DNA of 64,000 nucleotides from positions 496,001 to 560,000 of the forward strand of contig NZ_JAGIXS010000001.1 of the NCBI RefSeq assembly GCF_030014915.1. Direction: 5' to 3'. The notes beneath the pieces were generated by a model. It saw only the letters and a list, made by a program, of their open reading frames with translations. It had not been told where the DNA came from and did no database searches. The position numbers and the translations under genes are program-made. Positions 44,065 to 52,283 of this stretch are shown here, one piece after another (within the stretch, counting starts at the first letter, position 1; each line of letters opens with the position of its first letter). This stretch comes from Pelomonas sp. V22 (lineage in GTDB: Bacteria > Pseudomonadota > Gammaproteobacteria > Burkholderiales > Burkholderiaceae_C).

Positions 44065-44604
44065 ATGACCCGCACGCTCCACCGCATATCCCTCCTTGCC
44101 ACCGGCCTGATGCTGGCCGCCACGGCACAGGCGCAGAGCTATGGCTCGCAACTGCTGGCCTTCGACGAACTGCCCAAGCCTGCCTTTGCCGCCAATTTGC
44201 CGGACGGCTATGGCGGCTTCGACTGGTCGTCGAGCTACTACTACATGACCAACGAGGTCACCGGCAACAAGTACCTGGCCATGGGCTCCAGCAATGGCAC
44301 CTACTGGCGCCACAGCGACGGCACGCCCTTCTATTTCGATGGCATCGACCTCTGGAGCCGCCGCGGCCTGGACGCCGTGGGCGACGTCTATTTCGTGCTC
44401 TACCTCAAGGGCAAGACGGTCTACAACGGCCTGACCGACAAGAAGGGCGGCCGCATCCGTTTCACCGGCGCGCCCACGATGATCCGGCCCAACTACACCG
44501 GCCTGGTCGACTACGTCGCCCTCGCCTTCGACAGCAATGGCAAGGACTGGAACCACCTCGCGCTGGACAACCTGCGCGTCCGCGTCGCCAGCCCCGCAAA
44601 GTAA
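44065..44604 (+). CDS. Secreted protein, predicted beta-sandwich
   Basis: A 179-residue exported protein with a signal peptide ending at AQA or AQAQ (about residue 24). The mature part is rich in aromatic residues and beta strands: LPDGYGGFDWSSSYYYMTN, FYFDGIDLWSRRG, YFVLYLKGKTVYNG and ALDNLRVRV. This resembles the carbohydrate-binding-like sandwich seen in PEP-CTERM-type extracellular proteins, but no C-terminal sorting signal is present. Function unknown. It leads a plus-strand group with another secreted protein 20 bp downstream. Confidence 0.7.
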   Translation: MTRTLHRISLLATGLMLAATAQAQSYGSQLLAFDELPKPAFAANLPDGYGGFDWSSSYYYMTNEVTGNKYLAMGSSNGTYWRHSDGTPFYFDGIDLWSRRGLDAVGDVYFVLYLKGKTVYNGLTDKKGGRIRFTGAPTMIRPNYTGLVDYVALAFDSNGKDWNHLALDNLRVRVASPAK

Positions 44605-44624
44605 CCCGACCGACAGGAGACACC

Positions 44625-46175
44625 ATGACAAGCATGCACTCGCCCCAAGCCGGCCGCCGGCAGCGGCTCAAGCCCCTGGCCCTCGCCCTGCTGCTGCTCG
44701 CCCCCACCTTCCAGGCCCGCGCTCAAGCGGTGGTCATGGCAGGCTCGTACCAGAACTTCGATGTGCTGAACAACACCGGCGGCGAGGCTTGCGGCTTCGA
44801 GATGGAGGTCTGGGGCGTGAACGCCGCCCAGCTGAGCCGCATCTTCCCGTCGAACTTCGATGCCAGCGTGATTCGCTACGGCTTCGGCAAGGCCACGGAC
44901 TTCCCAGGCGGCACCTATGTGCGCTGGATGTCGCCCTATGACGCCGCTTCAGGGCGCTTCACGTCTTGCACGCCCAAGCCGGTGAACCGCAGCACCGTGC
45001 CCGGCGAGTCCTGCTGGACGCTGGGCATGCCCGGCACCTACGCGACGGCGGGCTGCGAGCATTTCGGCATCAGCACGAGCTATGTCAACCCGACCCGCAT
45101 CCTGTACCGCTGGCTGCTGCCGGACCCGGCCAACCCTGGGCAACTGATCCGAGCAGGCACCGATGTATCACTGCCAGCGCCAATCTGGACAGCGCAGCCA
45201 CCGGCCGATCCGGCGCTGCCGCCCGTGGTGGTGGCTGAGGTTCAGGTGCAGCCAGCACCGCCCGCGCCGGTGCCGAAGTACGGCGAGGCACAGTGGGTCA
45301 AGGTCTACAAGAACGAGCTCGACCGCAAGGTCGATCTGCATGAGCTGATGGGTGACAACCGCGCCGTCGTCGCCGCCGATGCCGCACATCAGGAAGTCAG
45401 CTGGACGCTGCTTCAGCAAGAGCCCCCCTCGGGCGGCAATCAGCGCCGGCGCGGCAAGCTGGTGAACCAGGGCAACCTCGGCAATGGCAAGCATGCCGTG
45501 GTGCGCCGCTACGAACACTACAAGTACGCCGGGGCCTTCGACCCGATCACCAACGAGGCCTTGTGCGCGGATGGCACCTGCACCGCGCCCAGCCCGGGAG
45601 AGCTAGGCGATGCCATCGGCGCGCAAAACGCAGCAGCCAACCTGGACCTGAACGCCCTGCGCGTCAGCGTCGCAGGCGCCGGCAGCGTGTCGTCCTCGGA
45701 CAAGGTCTTCAGCTGTGGCAGCAAGTGCTACGGCGTCTACCCGCCCGGCACCACGGTCACGCTGACGGCCAAGCCGGATTCCGGCAATGCCCTCGCGCTG
45801 TGGTCCGGTGCCTGCGCCGGCAACGCCCTGAGCTGCACCGTGCGGCTCGATGCCGAGAAGTCGGTCTCAGCCCAGTTCAGCGCTGTTGCCGGTGGTGGTG
45901 GTGGTGGTGGTGGCGGCGGCGGCGGCGCGGTTTCCGGCGCCACGCTGACGGTCACCAAGTCCAAGACGGGTAGCGTCGTGAGCAGCCCCGCAGGCATCAG
46001 TTGTGGCGACACCTGCACGGCGAAGTACACGCTGGGCACGGCGGTCACACTGACGGCAGTACCGCTCGCTGGCGCCAGCTTCCTCGGCTGGAGCGGCGCC
46101 TGCAGCGGCAGCGCGCCGAGTTGCACGGTGGTGCTGGGCGCCGACGCCAAGGTTCAACCGAACTTCAGCAAGTAA
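44625..46175 (+). CDS. Secreted protein with C-terminal InlB-type (Flg_new-like) repeats
   Basis: A 516-residue exported protein. The signal peptide ends ARAQ (about residue 34) and GACAGGAGA precedes the start. The N-terminal domain, with at least six cysteines, has QNFDVLNNTGGEACGFEMEV and GMPGTYATAGCEHFG, a pattern I do not recognise. Near the C-terminus are two copies of a Cys-containing repeat ending LWSGACAGNALSCTVRLDA and GWSGACSGSAPSCTVVLGA, each preceded by GTxVTLTAxP, like the divergent InlB B-repeat. A 12-glycine linker joins them. It is probably a surface or extracellular protein; no anchor is seen. Confidence 0.75.
   Translation: MTSMHSPQAGRRQRLKPLALALLLLAPTFQARAQAVVMAGSYQNFDVLNNTGGEACGFEMEVWGVNAAQLSRIFPSNFDASVIRYGFGKATDFPGGTYVRWMSPYDAASGRFTSCTPKPVNRSTVPGESCWTLGMPGTYATAGCEHFGISTSYVNPTRILYRWLLPDPANPGQLIRAGTDVSLPAPIWTAQPPADPALPPVVVAEVQVQPAPPAPVPKYGEAQWVKVYKNELDRKVDLHELMGDNRAVVAADAAHQEVSWTLLQQEPPSGGNQRRRGKLVNQGNLGNGKHAVVRRYEHYKYAGAFDPITNEALCADGTCTAPSPGELGDAIGAQNAAANLDLNALRVSVAGAGSVSSSDKVFSCGSKCYGVYPPGTTVTLTAKPDSGNALALWSGACAGNALSCTVRLDAEKSVSAQFSAVAGGGGGGGGGGGGAVSGATLTVTKSKTGSVVSSPAGISCGDTCTAKYTLGTAVTLTAVPLAGASFLGWSGACSGSAPSCTVVLGADAKVQPNFSK
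45891..45926 (+). repeat. Trinucleotide repeat (GGT)7(GGC)5
   Basis: Twelve glycine codons in a row encode the linker between the two C-terminal repeats of the secreted protein. Being in units of three, slippage would change linker length without a frameshift. Confidence 0.9.
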
Positions 46176-46243
46176 GAGCCGCGGCCGTAAGGCTGGCGAG
46201 GGGACAGGGTGGCAATATTTCGGGCGACAAGGAGCCCGTATTC

Positions 46244-47668
46244 ATGCCCCCTGCCTCTTCCAGTTCCAGCAGCCGTTGGCCGCAACGCCTGATCGACCCC
46301 ACCACCGGCCTCGGCCTCACACGCTGGTTCGCGCTGGTGGGTGCCCTGTCCATCGGACTGTTCAGCCTGGGCATGGCCTGGCTGCTCAGCAACTACCTCG
46401 CGACCCGGATGCTCGAACGCGATGCGGCGCTCAGCCGCGACTTCGTGCAGAGCATCGCCAACATCCAGCAGGTCGGCAGCTTCTTCAAGGACCCCGACGG
46501 CCCGGAGAGCAAGGAAGTCACCGAATTCTTCGCCCACGTCGCTGCCATGCCCGACGTGCTGCGCGCCAATGTCTATGCAACCAACCGCCGGGTGTTGTGG
46601 TCCAGCAGAGCCGAGCTCATCGGGAAGACCTTCCCATCCAACGACGAGCTGGACGCAGCCCTGCGTGGGCGCGTGGTCGTCAACCGCGAGGAAGAGGATG
46701 AGGAAGAAGCCAACAAGGCACACAAGGCCGAACACCAGGGCTTGCGCGCCGACGTCATGTTCGTCGAAGACTACCTCCCGGTCTTCGACCAGAGTGGCAA
46801 GGAGCTGATCGGCGTGATCGAGCTCTATCGACAGCCGGATGCCCTGTTTGCCGCGATCCGCGCAGGCCAGCACCTGATGCAGCTTGGCGCCGTGGCAGGT
46901 GGAGCCATGCTGTTCCTGATCCTGGTTGGCTTCGTGCGCCATACCGAGCGAGCCTTGCAGGACCAACGTCGCCGGCTGATCGAGGCCGAAGCGCTGGCCA
47001 TCGTCGGGGAGCTCTCGGCCGCCGTGGCACACAGCATCCGCAACCCGCTGGTCTCGATTCGAACCTCGGCCGAACTACACCACGAACTGGGTGGCGAACA
47101 GGCAGAGGTGCATGCAGAAACCATGCGCAACGTTGATCGCATCGAACATCTGGTGCGCACCCTGCTCACCTACGCCAGCGATCCCTCGGAACACCAGACC
47201 AGCGCCGACCTCGCGGCCGTGCTGCGGGATGCCGTGACCCGGTTTGCCCCAGAGCTGAAGAGCCAGGGCAAGCAGTTCTTGATCGACATGCCCCAGGAGT
47301 TGGGCAAGGTGGCCGCCGATCCCATGGTGCTGGCCCAGGTGTTCAATTCCCTGCTCGCCAACGCGGCCGAGGCCACCCAGGCCGGTGACCGCATCAGCTT
47401 GCAAGCATCGCGCCGGGGGCAGCAGGCCCTCATCACACTCGTTGACAGCGGCGCAGGCATAGGCGCTGCGCAAATGCAGAACCTGTTCAAGCCCTTCTAC
47501 ACCACCAAGCCCCGAGGCCTGGGCCTCGGCCTGGCCCTGTCGCAGCGCATCCTGAAGCGGCTGGGCGGCGATGTCGAACTGCACAGTCCTGCAGGCCAGG
47601 GCACGCGCGTGACACTGCATCTGCCCGTGACCGAACTGCCGGCCGACACGACGGGGGCCGCCGCTTGA
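46244..47668 (+). CDS. Membrane sensor histidine kinase
   Basis: A 474-residue sensor kinase. Two membrane helices, at about 28-50 and 212-231, enclose a periplasmic sensor of about 160 residues, which includes an acidic run (EEEDEEEANK). The dimerisation helix has the phospho-acceptor His263 in AVAHSIRNPLVSI. The ATPase domain has the N box (NSLLANAAEAT), G1 (DSGAGIG), F (FKPFYTTK) and G2 (GLGLGLALSQ). It has AAGGAG 9 bp before the ATG. Its stop overlaps the response regulator start by TTGA, so the pair is one two-component system. The signal is unknown. Confidence 0.92.
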   Translation: MPPASSSSSSRWPQRLIDPTTGLGLTRWFALVGALSIGLFSLGMAWLLSNYLATRMLERDAALSRDFVQSIANIQQVGSFFKDPDGPESKEVTEFFAHVAAMPDVLRANVYATNRRVLWSSRAELIGKTFPSNDELDAALRGRVVVNREEEDEEEANKAHKAEHQGLRADVMFVEDYLPVFDQSGKELIGVIELYRQPDALFAAIRAGQHLMQLGAVAGGAMLFLILVGFVRHTERALQDQRRRLIEAEALAIVGELSAAVAHSIRNPLVSIRTSAELHHELGGEQAEVHAETMRNVDRIEHLVRTLLTYASDPSEHQTSADLAAVLRDAVTRFAPELKSQGKQFLIDMPQELGKVAADPMVLAQVFNSLLANAAEATQAGDRISLQASRRGQQALITLVDSGAGIGAAQMQNLFKPFYTTKPRGLGLGLALSQRILKRLGGDVELHSPAGQGTRVTLHLPVTELPADTTGAAA

Positions 47669-49110
47669 ACACCGCCTCGCGCTCCGACTTGCCAGAGAAG
47701 CCCGCCGTGTCCGGGCAGGCCATTCTCATCATCGATGACGAGGCCGTGCTGGCCCGCAACATCGCGACCTACCTGCAGCGCCTGGGCTGGACCACGCAAA
47801 TCGCCGGCTCCGCCGAGGAAGGCCTCGATCTCTACCCCAGCTTCCGGCCTGACATCGTGCTGCTGGACCACAACCTGCCGGGCCAGACCGGGCTGGACGC
47901 GCTGGTCAAGCTGCGCGCGATGGATGCCGAAGCCCGCGTCGTGTTGATGACCGGCAACGGCGGCATCGAACTGGCCGTCTCGGCCATCAAGCAGGGCGCT
48001 GCCGACTACCTGGCCAAGCCGCTGGCGCTGAGTGAACTCCGCCTGCTGCTCGAACGGCTGCTCGCTCAAAGTCGGCTGCAAAGCCGTGTCGAGTACTACC
48101 GCCAGCGCGAGGCAGATCACAGCGGCCTGGACAAGATCATCGGCGAGTCCTCCCAGGTCACGGCCCTGCGAGAGCGCATATGTCTGATAGTCGGCGCGGA
48201 GCGGCAGCTGTCGGACGACAACCCACCCAGCGTGCTGATCCAGGGCGAGACGGGCACCGGCAAGGAGCTGGTGGCGCGCGCCCTGCATTTCGGCGGTGCT
48301 CGCGCGAGCCAACCCTTCGTGGAACTGAACTGCGGCGCCCTGCCCCCGCAGCTGATCGAGGCCGAGCTGTTCGGCTACGAAAAAGGCGCCTTCACAGACG
48401 CCCGCCAGCGCAAGATCGGCCTGGTGGAGGCCGCCAGCGGCGGCACGCTCTTCCTCGACGAAATCGGCGAGGCCGACCCGGCCACCCAGGTCAAGCTGCT
48501 GAAGCTGCTGGAGGACCGCAGCTTTCGCCGCCTGGGCGGCATCCGCGAGCAGCGGGCCAATGTGCGCGTGATTGCAGCCACGCACCGCCCGCTGGAGCAA
48601 ATGGTGCGCGAGGGACGCTTCCGGGCCGATCTGTACTTCCGCCTGCGCATCATCGAAGTGCCGGTGCCCGCCCTGCGGGAGCGCGGCACCGACGTGCTGC
48701 TGCTGGCCCGGCATTTCCTGCAATGGCATGCCCAGCGCTACCGGCGCGAGCTGCCCGAACTCGGCGAGGAGTTGCTGCTGCCGCTGCAGCGCTACCCCTG
48801 GCCGGGCAATGTGCGAGAACTGCGCAATGCCATCGAACAAGCCCTGCTGCTTGCGCCAGGGCCTCGCATCGGGCTCCGTGAGTTCGGATTCCTGTCAACT
48901 GCGAGCAGCCAACAGCTGCCGCAGGGCAGCGGCGATGACGACGACGCAGACGATCTCAATCTCGAGCGCGCTGAGCGCCGCCTGGTGCAACGTGCCCTGC
49001 AGCGAAGCGGCAGCAATGTCACGCAAGCAGCCAAGCTGCTGGGCATCTCGCGCGACACCTTGCGCTACCGCCTGGAGCGGCTGAACCTGCGCGACGAAGA
49101 CGCGGCCTGA
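47665..49110 (+). CDS. NtrC-family sigma-54 response regulator
   Basis: A 481-residue regulator. The receiver domain has acidic pocket D24-D25, phospho-acceptor D68 in IVLLDHNLPG and K118. The AAA+ domain has Walker A GETGTGK (194-200), the sigma-54 loop GAFTDA (241-246) in place of the classic GAFTGA, and Walker B TLFLDEIGE. A Fis-type helix-turn-helix is at the C-terminus (SNVTQAAKLLGISRDTLRYR). The start is TTG within the kinase stop. It should activate sigma-54 promoters when phosphorylated. Likely targets are unknown; the adjacent secreted genes are candidates. Confidence 0.92.
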   Translation: MNTASRSDLPEKPAVSGQAILIIDDEAVLARNIATYLQRLGWTTQIAGSAEEGLDLYPSFRPDIVLLDHNLPGQTGLDALVKLRAMDAEARVVLMTGNGGIELAVSAIKQGAADYLAKPLALSELRLLLERLLAQSRLQSRVEYYRQREADHSGLDKIIGESSQVTALRERICLIVGAERQLSDDNPPSVLIQGETGTGKELVARALHFGGARASQPFVELNCGALPPQLIEAELFGYEKGAFTDARQRKIGLVEAASGGTLFLDEIGEADPATQVKLLKLLEDRSFRRLGGIREQRANVRVIAATHRPLEQMVREGRFRADLYFRLRIIEVPVPALRERGTDVLLLARHFLQWHAQRYRRELPELGEELLLPLQRYPWPGNVRELRNAIEQALLLAPGPRIGLREFGFLSTASSQQLPQGSGDDDDADDLNLERAERRLVQRALQRSGSNVTQAAKLLGISRDTLRYRLERLNLRDEDAA

Positions 49111-49172
49111 CGGGACCTGAGCGCCTGAAGCGGGTGGTATGGTGCCGCCACCCACTTTTCAAAAGGGCGACA

Positions 49173-49757
49173 ATGGGCAAGACCCGGCTCGAAGCATTCA
49201 GCGATGGCGTGCTGGCCATCATCATCACCATCATGGTGCTGGAGTTGAAGGTGCCGCATGGCTCCGAGATCTCGGCCCTTGGCCCCCTGATGCCGCCCTT
49301 TCTCAGCTATGTGCTGAGCTTCATCTATGTGGGCATCTACTGGAACAACCACCACCATCTGCTGCATGCGGCCAAGCATGTGTCGGGCGGCGTGCTGTGG
49401 GCCAACCTCAACCTGCTGTTCTGGCTGTCGCTGCTGCCCTTTGCCACCGGCTGGATGGGCGAGAACCACTTTGCCGCCCTGCCCTCGGCCGTCTACGGCT
49501 TCGTGCTCCTGATGGCGGCGATCTCGTACTACATCCTGCAGCTGCGCATCATCGCGGCCGATGGCTCGAGCTCGGTGCTGAGCCGGGCCCTTGGCTCGGA
49601 CTGGAAGGGCAAGCTCTCGCCGCTGATCTACATCAGCGGCATCGTGCTGTCCTTCTGCGTGCCCTGGGTACCGCAGGCGCTCTACGTGCTGGCCGCGCTG
49701 ATCTGGCTGGTGCCAGACCGCCGCATCGAGCGCGTCATCGAGCCGCATGGCGGCTGA
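49173..49757 (+). CDS. TMEM175-family (DUF1211) membrane protein
   Basis: A 194-residue inner-membrane protein with about six helices. The first helix holds RLEAFSDGVLAIIITIMVLE, the conserved FSDG motif of the TMEM175 potassium-channel family. Later helices include FLSYVLSFIYVGIYWNNHHH and LFWLSLLPFATGWMG. Bacterial members conduct potassium weakly selectively; here the function is inferred. The ATG 13 codons inside the longer open frame is chosen since the protein family begins with the FSDG helix. It converges with gspB. Confidence 0.85.
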   Translation: MGKTRLEAFSDGVLAIIITIMVLELKVPHGSEISALGPLMPPFLSYVLSFIYVGIYWNNHHHLLHAAKHVSGGVLWANLNLLFWLSLLPFATGWMGENHFAALPSAVYGFVLLMAAISYYILQLRIIAADGSSSVLSRALGSDWKGKLSPLIYISGIVLSFCVPWVPQALYVLAALIWLVPDRRIERVIEPHGG

Positions 49758-49759
49758 AG

Positions 49760-49787
49760 CCGCATCAGCGCTCAGTAGCTGATGCGG
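49760..49787. terminator. Hairpin between convergent genes
   Basis: CCGCATCAGC and GCTGATGCGG form a perfect 10-bp stem with an 8-base loop that contains the gspB stop codon. There is no T tract, so it may work as a weak two-way terminator or protect mRNA 3' ends. Confidence 0.5.
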
Positions 49788-50398
49788 AAGCGCTGACCCT
49801 TCAGCGAGAGCACGGCGCCGTTGAGGCGGATCTCCTCCAGCACCAGCTTGCCGGCCACCAGGTCGCCCTCATGCAGCAGCTGGCCATTGAGTATCAGCAT
49901 GCGGTTGGCCGGTGTCTCCGAATACATGCTGCCGCCGGACGTCAATGCCGGGATCTGGCTGCGCAGCTCGGCAGGCAGTTCGCTGAGCAGCGGCACCGGC
50001 TGGTCCTTTGCGGCTGCAGAGGCGGCGGGCTGAACCGGAGGCGCTACCACAGCCACCTGCGGCTGACTCACGACCGGCGCCTGGACGACGGTCGGCACAT
50101 TCATTGGCGGCAACTGCTGCGGCGCGGGCTGCGGCGGCGCAGCTGTGGGCGCGGGCGCAAGGCCCTCGGGCCTGGGCTCGCTCAAGCGCAGCGACAGCCA
50201 GCCCCCAAGCAACAGCAAGGCCAGGGCCACCAGTGCAGCGGCCAGCCATTGCGCCCCATTCCAGCCGGCACGCCGACCCTCGCCCGTTACAGCACCATCG
50301 GCGCTCATCGCGTTCGACGGCTGGGCATGCAGGCCCGGCACGCGGCCACGCTCCCGTTCGGAATCGGCGCGGCGCAAGGCGTCAAGGATGAAGGACAT
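49772..50398 (-). CDS. gspB: General secretion pathway protein B
   Basis: A 208-residue inner-membrane protein. The N-terminus MSFILDALRRADSERERG is the hallmark of GspB/PulB. One helix follows at about 50-68 (WLAAALVALALLLLGGW), then a Pro/Ala-rich periplasmic stretch and a C-terminal domain with LLSELPAELRSQIPALTSGG and EEIRLNGAVLSLKGQRFRISY. It partners GspA, encoded 14 bp upstream, to help the type II secretin pass through peptidoglycan. The other type II secretion genes are not in the window. Confidence 0.92.
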   Translation of the reverse strand: MSFILDALRRADSERERGRVPGLHAQPSNAMSADGAVTGEGRRAGWNGAQWLAAALVALALLLLGGWLSLRLSEPRPEGLAPAPTAAPPQPAPQQLPPMNVPTVVQAPVVSQPQVAVVAPPVQPAASAAAKDQPVPLLSELPAELRSQIPALTSGGSMYSETPANRMLILNGQLLHEGDLVAGKLVLEEIRLNGAVLSLKGQRFRISY

Positions 50399-50412
50399 GA
50401 CTCTGTTCTCTT

Positions 50413-52047
50413 CTACTTCGTCGGCACGGCAGCGGGCAGCGGCGGCTCGTCGAAAGCCTGGGCCGCCCGGCCCAGTTGCATCAGGGTGATAGGCCCGGCC
50501 AGACCGTCGGCGCGCAGCCCCCGCGAGCGCTGGAAGGTAGCGACGCGGGCCTGCAAGCTGGCGGCGTCGGGCGCCGAGGCGGCCGCAGCGCGCGGCTCCT
50601 TGAACACGCGCAGCAACTGCTGATCGATCCAGGCCGCCAGCTCTTCGTTGATGCTGCTGCGGCCTGCCGTGAAACCGGGCGGCGAGCGCCACAAGGTGAC
50701 GAACTCGCCCCGCCATTGCTTGCTCAGCGACAGCAAGCTCACCACCTGCTGCTGCTCGCCGGCACGCAGCACGGCATGGCCCTCACCGAGACCGGTGAGC
50801 GTCACGTAGCCGATCTGGCCGTCCTCGTCGTGCAGGGTCAGCACGGCCGGCCGGCCCAGCTGGCGCAGCAGGTTGAGGCCGCCCTCATTGCTCTTGAAAC
50901 ACAGCACCGGCGCTGCCAGCTGGCGCCAAGCCTGGCAGGGCTGGTTGTCGATCGGCCACTCCAGTCGCCAGGCGGCGGCCAGCAGGCTCCAGGCCTCGGC
51001 CTCGCTGCGCAACGAGGCGATGGGGCCCTCGCTGATCGCTGCCGGAACCGCTGAGCGGGCCGGCGCCGAGGCTGGCAGCGGCACGCTCGCCGCGGCGGAC
51101 GCCATCACCGGAGGCTTCTCTTCAGGGCTCAGGCGCTTGGCCGTCACCGCCAGCACGCCGGCGGCGCCGAGCAGGCCGGCCAAGGCCAGGGGCCAGATCC
51201 AGCGCTGCCTGGACACGGCCTGGCCCGCGCCCTCGAAGACCTCGGCGGCCGCGCGGTCCAGCGTCTTGCGGTCGACCTGGTGGCGGCACAGCGCGTAGGC
51301 GGCCAGCAAGGCGCGGTCGCACAGCAGATTGATGCGACGGGGCACGCCACGCGTCAGCCGGTGGATGCGCCGCAGTGCCGCCTTGTCGAACGGCAGCGGG
51401 CCCGTGAAGCCGGCCACGCCGAGCCGGTGCTGGATGTACTGCGCGGCCTCGCCTTCAGACAAAGCCTCCAGGTGGAAGCGCGCGATCACGCGCTGCGCCA
51501 GCTGCTCCAGCTCGGGCCGCGCCAGCATGCCGCGCAGCTCGGGCTGGCCGATCAGCACGATCTGCAAGAGCTTGCGCTCATTGGTCTCGAGGTTGGTCAG
51601 CAAGCGCAGTTGCTCCAGCACCTCGGCCGAGAGGTTCTGGGCCTCGTCGATGATCAGCACATTGCTCTGGCCCTGGCCATGAGTGCGCAGCAGGAACTCG
51701 TTCAGCGGGTCGATGTACTGCTTGACCGTCACCGCCTCGCCGGCCGGATGCTCGTGAGCGACGTGGAACTCTTCGCAGACCGTCTTCAGGAGCTCGTGGA
51801 CCGTGAGCTTGGGATTGAAGATGTAGGCGACGTTGCAGCCCTCGGGGATCTGCTCCAGGAAGCAGCGGCAGACCGTGGTCTTGCCCGCGCCGATCTCGCC
51901 GGTCAGCAGCACGAAGCCGCCACCGCCGCGCAGGCCGTAGAGCAGGTGGGCCAGGGCGTCGCGGTGCCGCTCGCTCATGAAGAGGTAGCGGGGGTCGGGC
52001 GCGATGGAGAACGGCTCCTGTTGCAGGCCGAAGAATTTCGCGTACAT
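50413..52047 (-). CDS. gspA: General secretion pathway ATPase GspA/ExeA
   Basis: A 544-residue inner-membrane protein. The cytosolic AAA domain begins MYAKFFGLQQEPFSIAPDPR, with Walker A GEIGAGKT (50-57) and Walker B VLIIDEAQNL (Asp134-Glu135). A membrane helix spans about 284-302. The periplasmic part contains a C39-peptidase-like region (NQPCQAWRQLAAPVLCFKSN) and a C-terminal peptidoglycan-binding domain (FQRSRGLRADGLAGPITLMQL). GspAB uses ATP to remodel peptidoglycan for assembly of the type II secretin. The gspB gene follows after 14 bp. Confidence 0.94.
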   Translation of the reverse strand: MYAKFFGLQQEPFSIAPDPRYLFMSERHRDALAHLLYGLRGGGGFVLLTGEIGAGKTTVCRCFLEQIPEGCNVAYIFNPKLTVHELLKTVCEEFHVAHEHPAGEAVTVKQYIDPLNEFLLRTHGQGQSNVLIIDEAQNLSAEVLEQLRLLTNLETNERKLLQIVLIGQPELRGMLARPELEQLAQRVIARFHLEALSEGEAAQYIQHRLGVAGFTGPLPFDKAALRRIHRLTRGVPRRINLLCDRALLAAYALCRHQVDRKTLDRAAAEVFEGAGQAVSRQRWIWPLALAGLLGAAGVLAVTAKRLSPEEKPPVMASAAASVPLPASAPARSAVPAAISEGPIASLRSEAEAWSLLAAAWRLEWPIDNQPCQAWRQLAAPVLCFKSNEGGLNLLRQLGRPAVLTLHDEDGQIGYVTLTGLGEGHAVLRAGEQQQVVSLLSLSKQWRGEFVTLWRSPPGFTAGRSSINEELAAWIDQQLLRVFKEPRAAAASAPDAASLQARVATFQRSRGLRADGLAGPITLMQLGRAAQAFDEPPLPAAVPTK

Positions 52048-52104
52048 GGGCGGGGCAGTCTTGAAACTGCCCGCATGGTAGCGGTTGCAGCGCCGCGTTC
52101 GCGC

Positions 52105-52224
52105 CTAGGCGCGGCGGCGGTGGCGCTGGGCCCAGGCCAGGGCCAGGCATTCGCGCAGGCCAGCGATCAAGGCGGCCGTGACGAAGACCTGCTGGACCAG
52201 GCGCTGTCGGGTGGATGTCTGCAT
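52105..52224 (-). CDS. Possible 39-residue small protein
   Basis: A short frame reads MQTSTRQRLVQQVFVTAALI at the start and ends in a basic RHRRRA tail. The middle is hydrophobic and could be a short membrane or amphipathic helix. GAGAG lies about 5 bp before the ATG. It sits in the gap between gspA and the M14 peptidase gene. It has no recognised family; coding is uncertain. Confidence 0.3.
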   Translation of the reverse strand: MQTSTRQRLVQQVFVTAALIAGLRECLALAWAQRHRRRA

Positions 52225-52283
52225 GGAACTCTCGGTCGCGGGAATGCAACGGGGTCATGCTCGCGTCATCAGATGACAACTTG

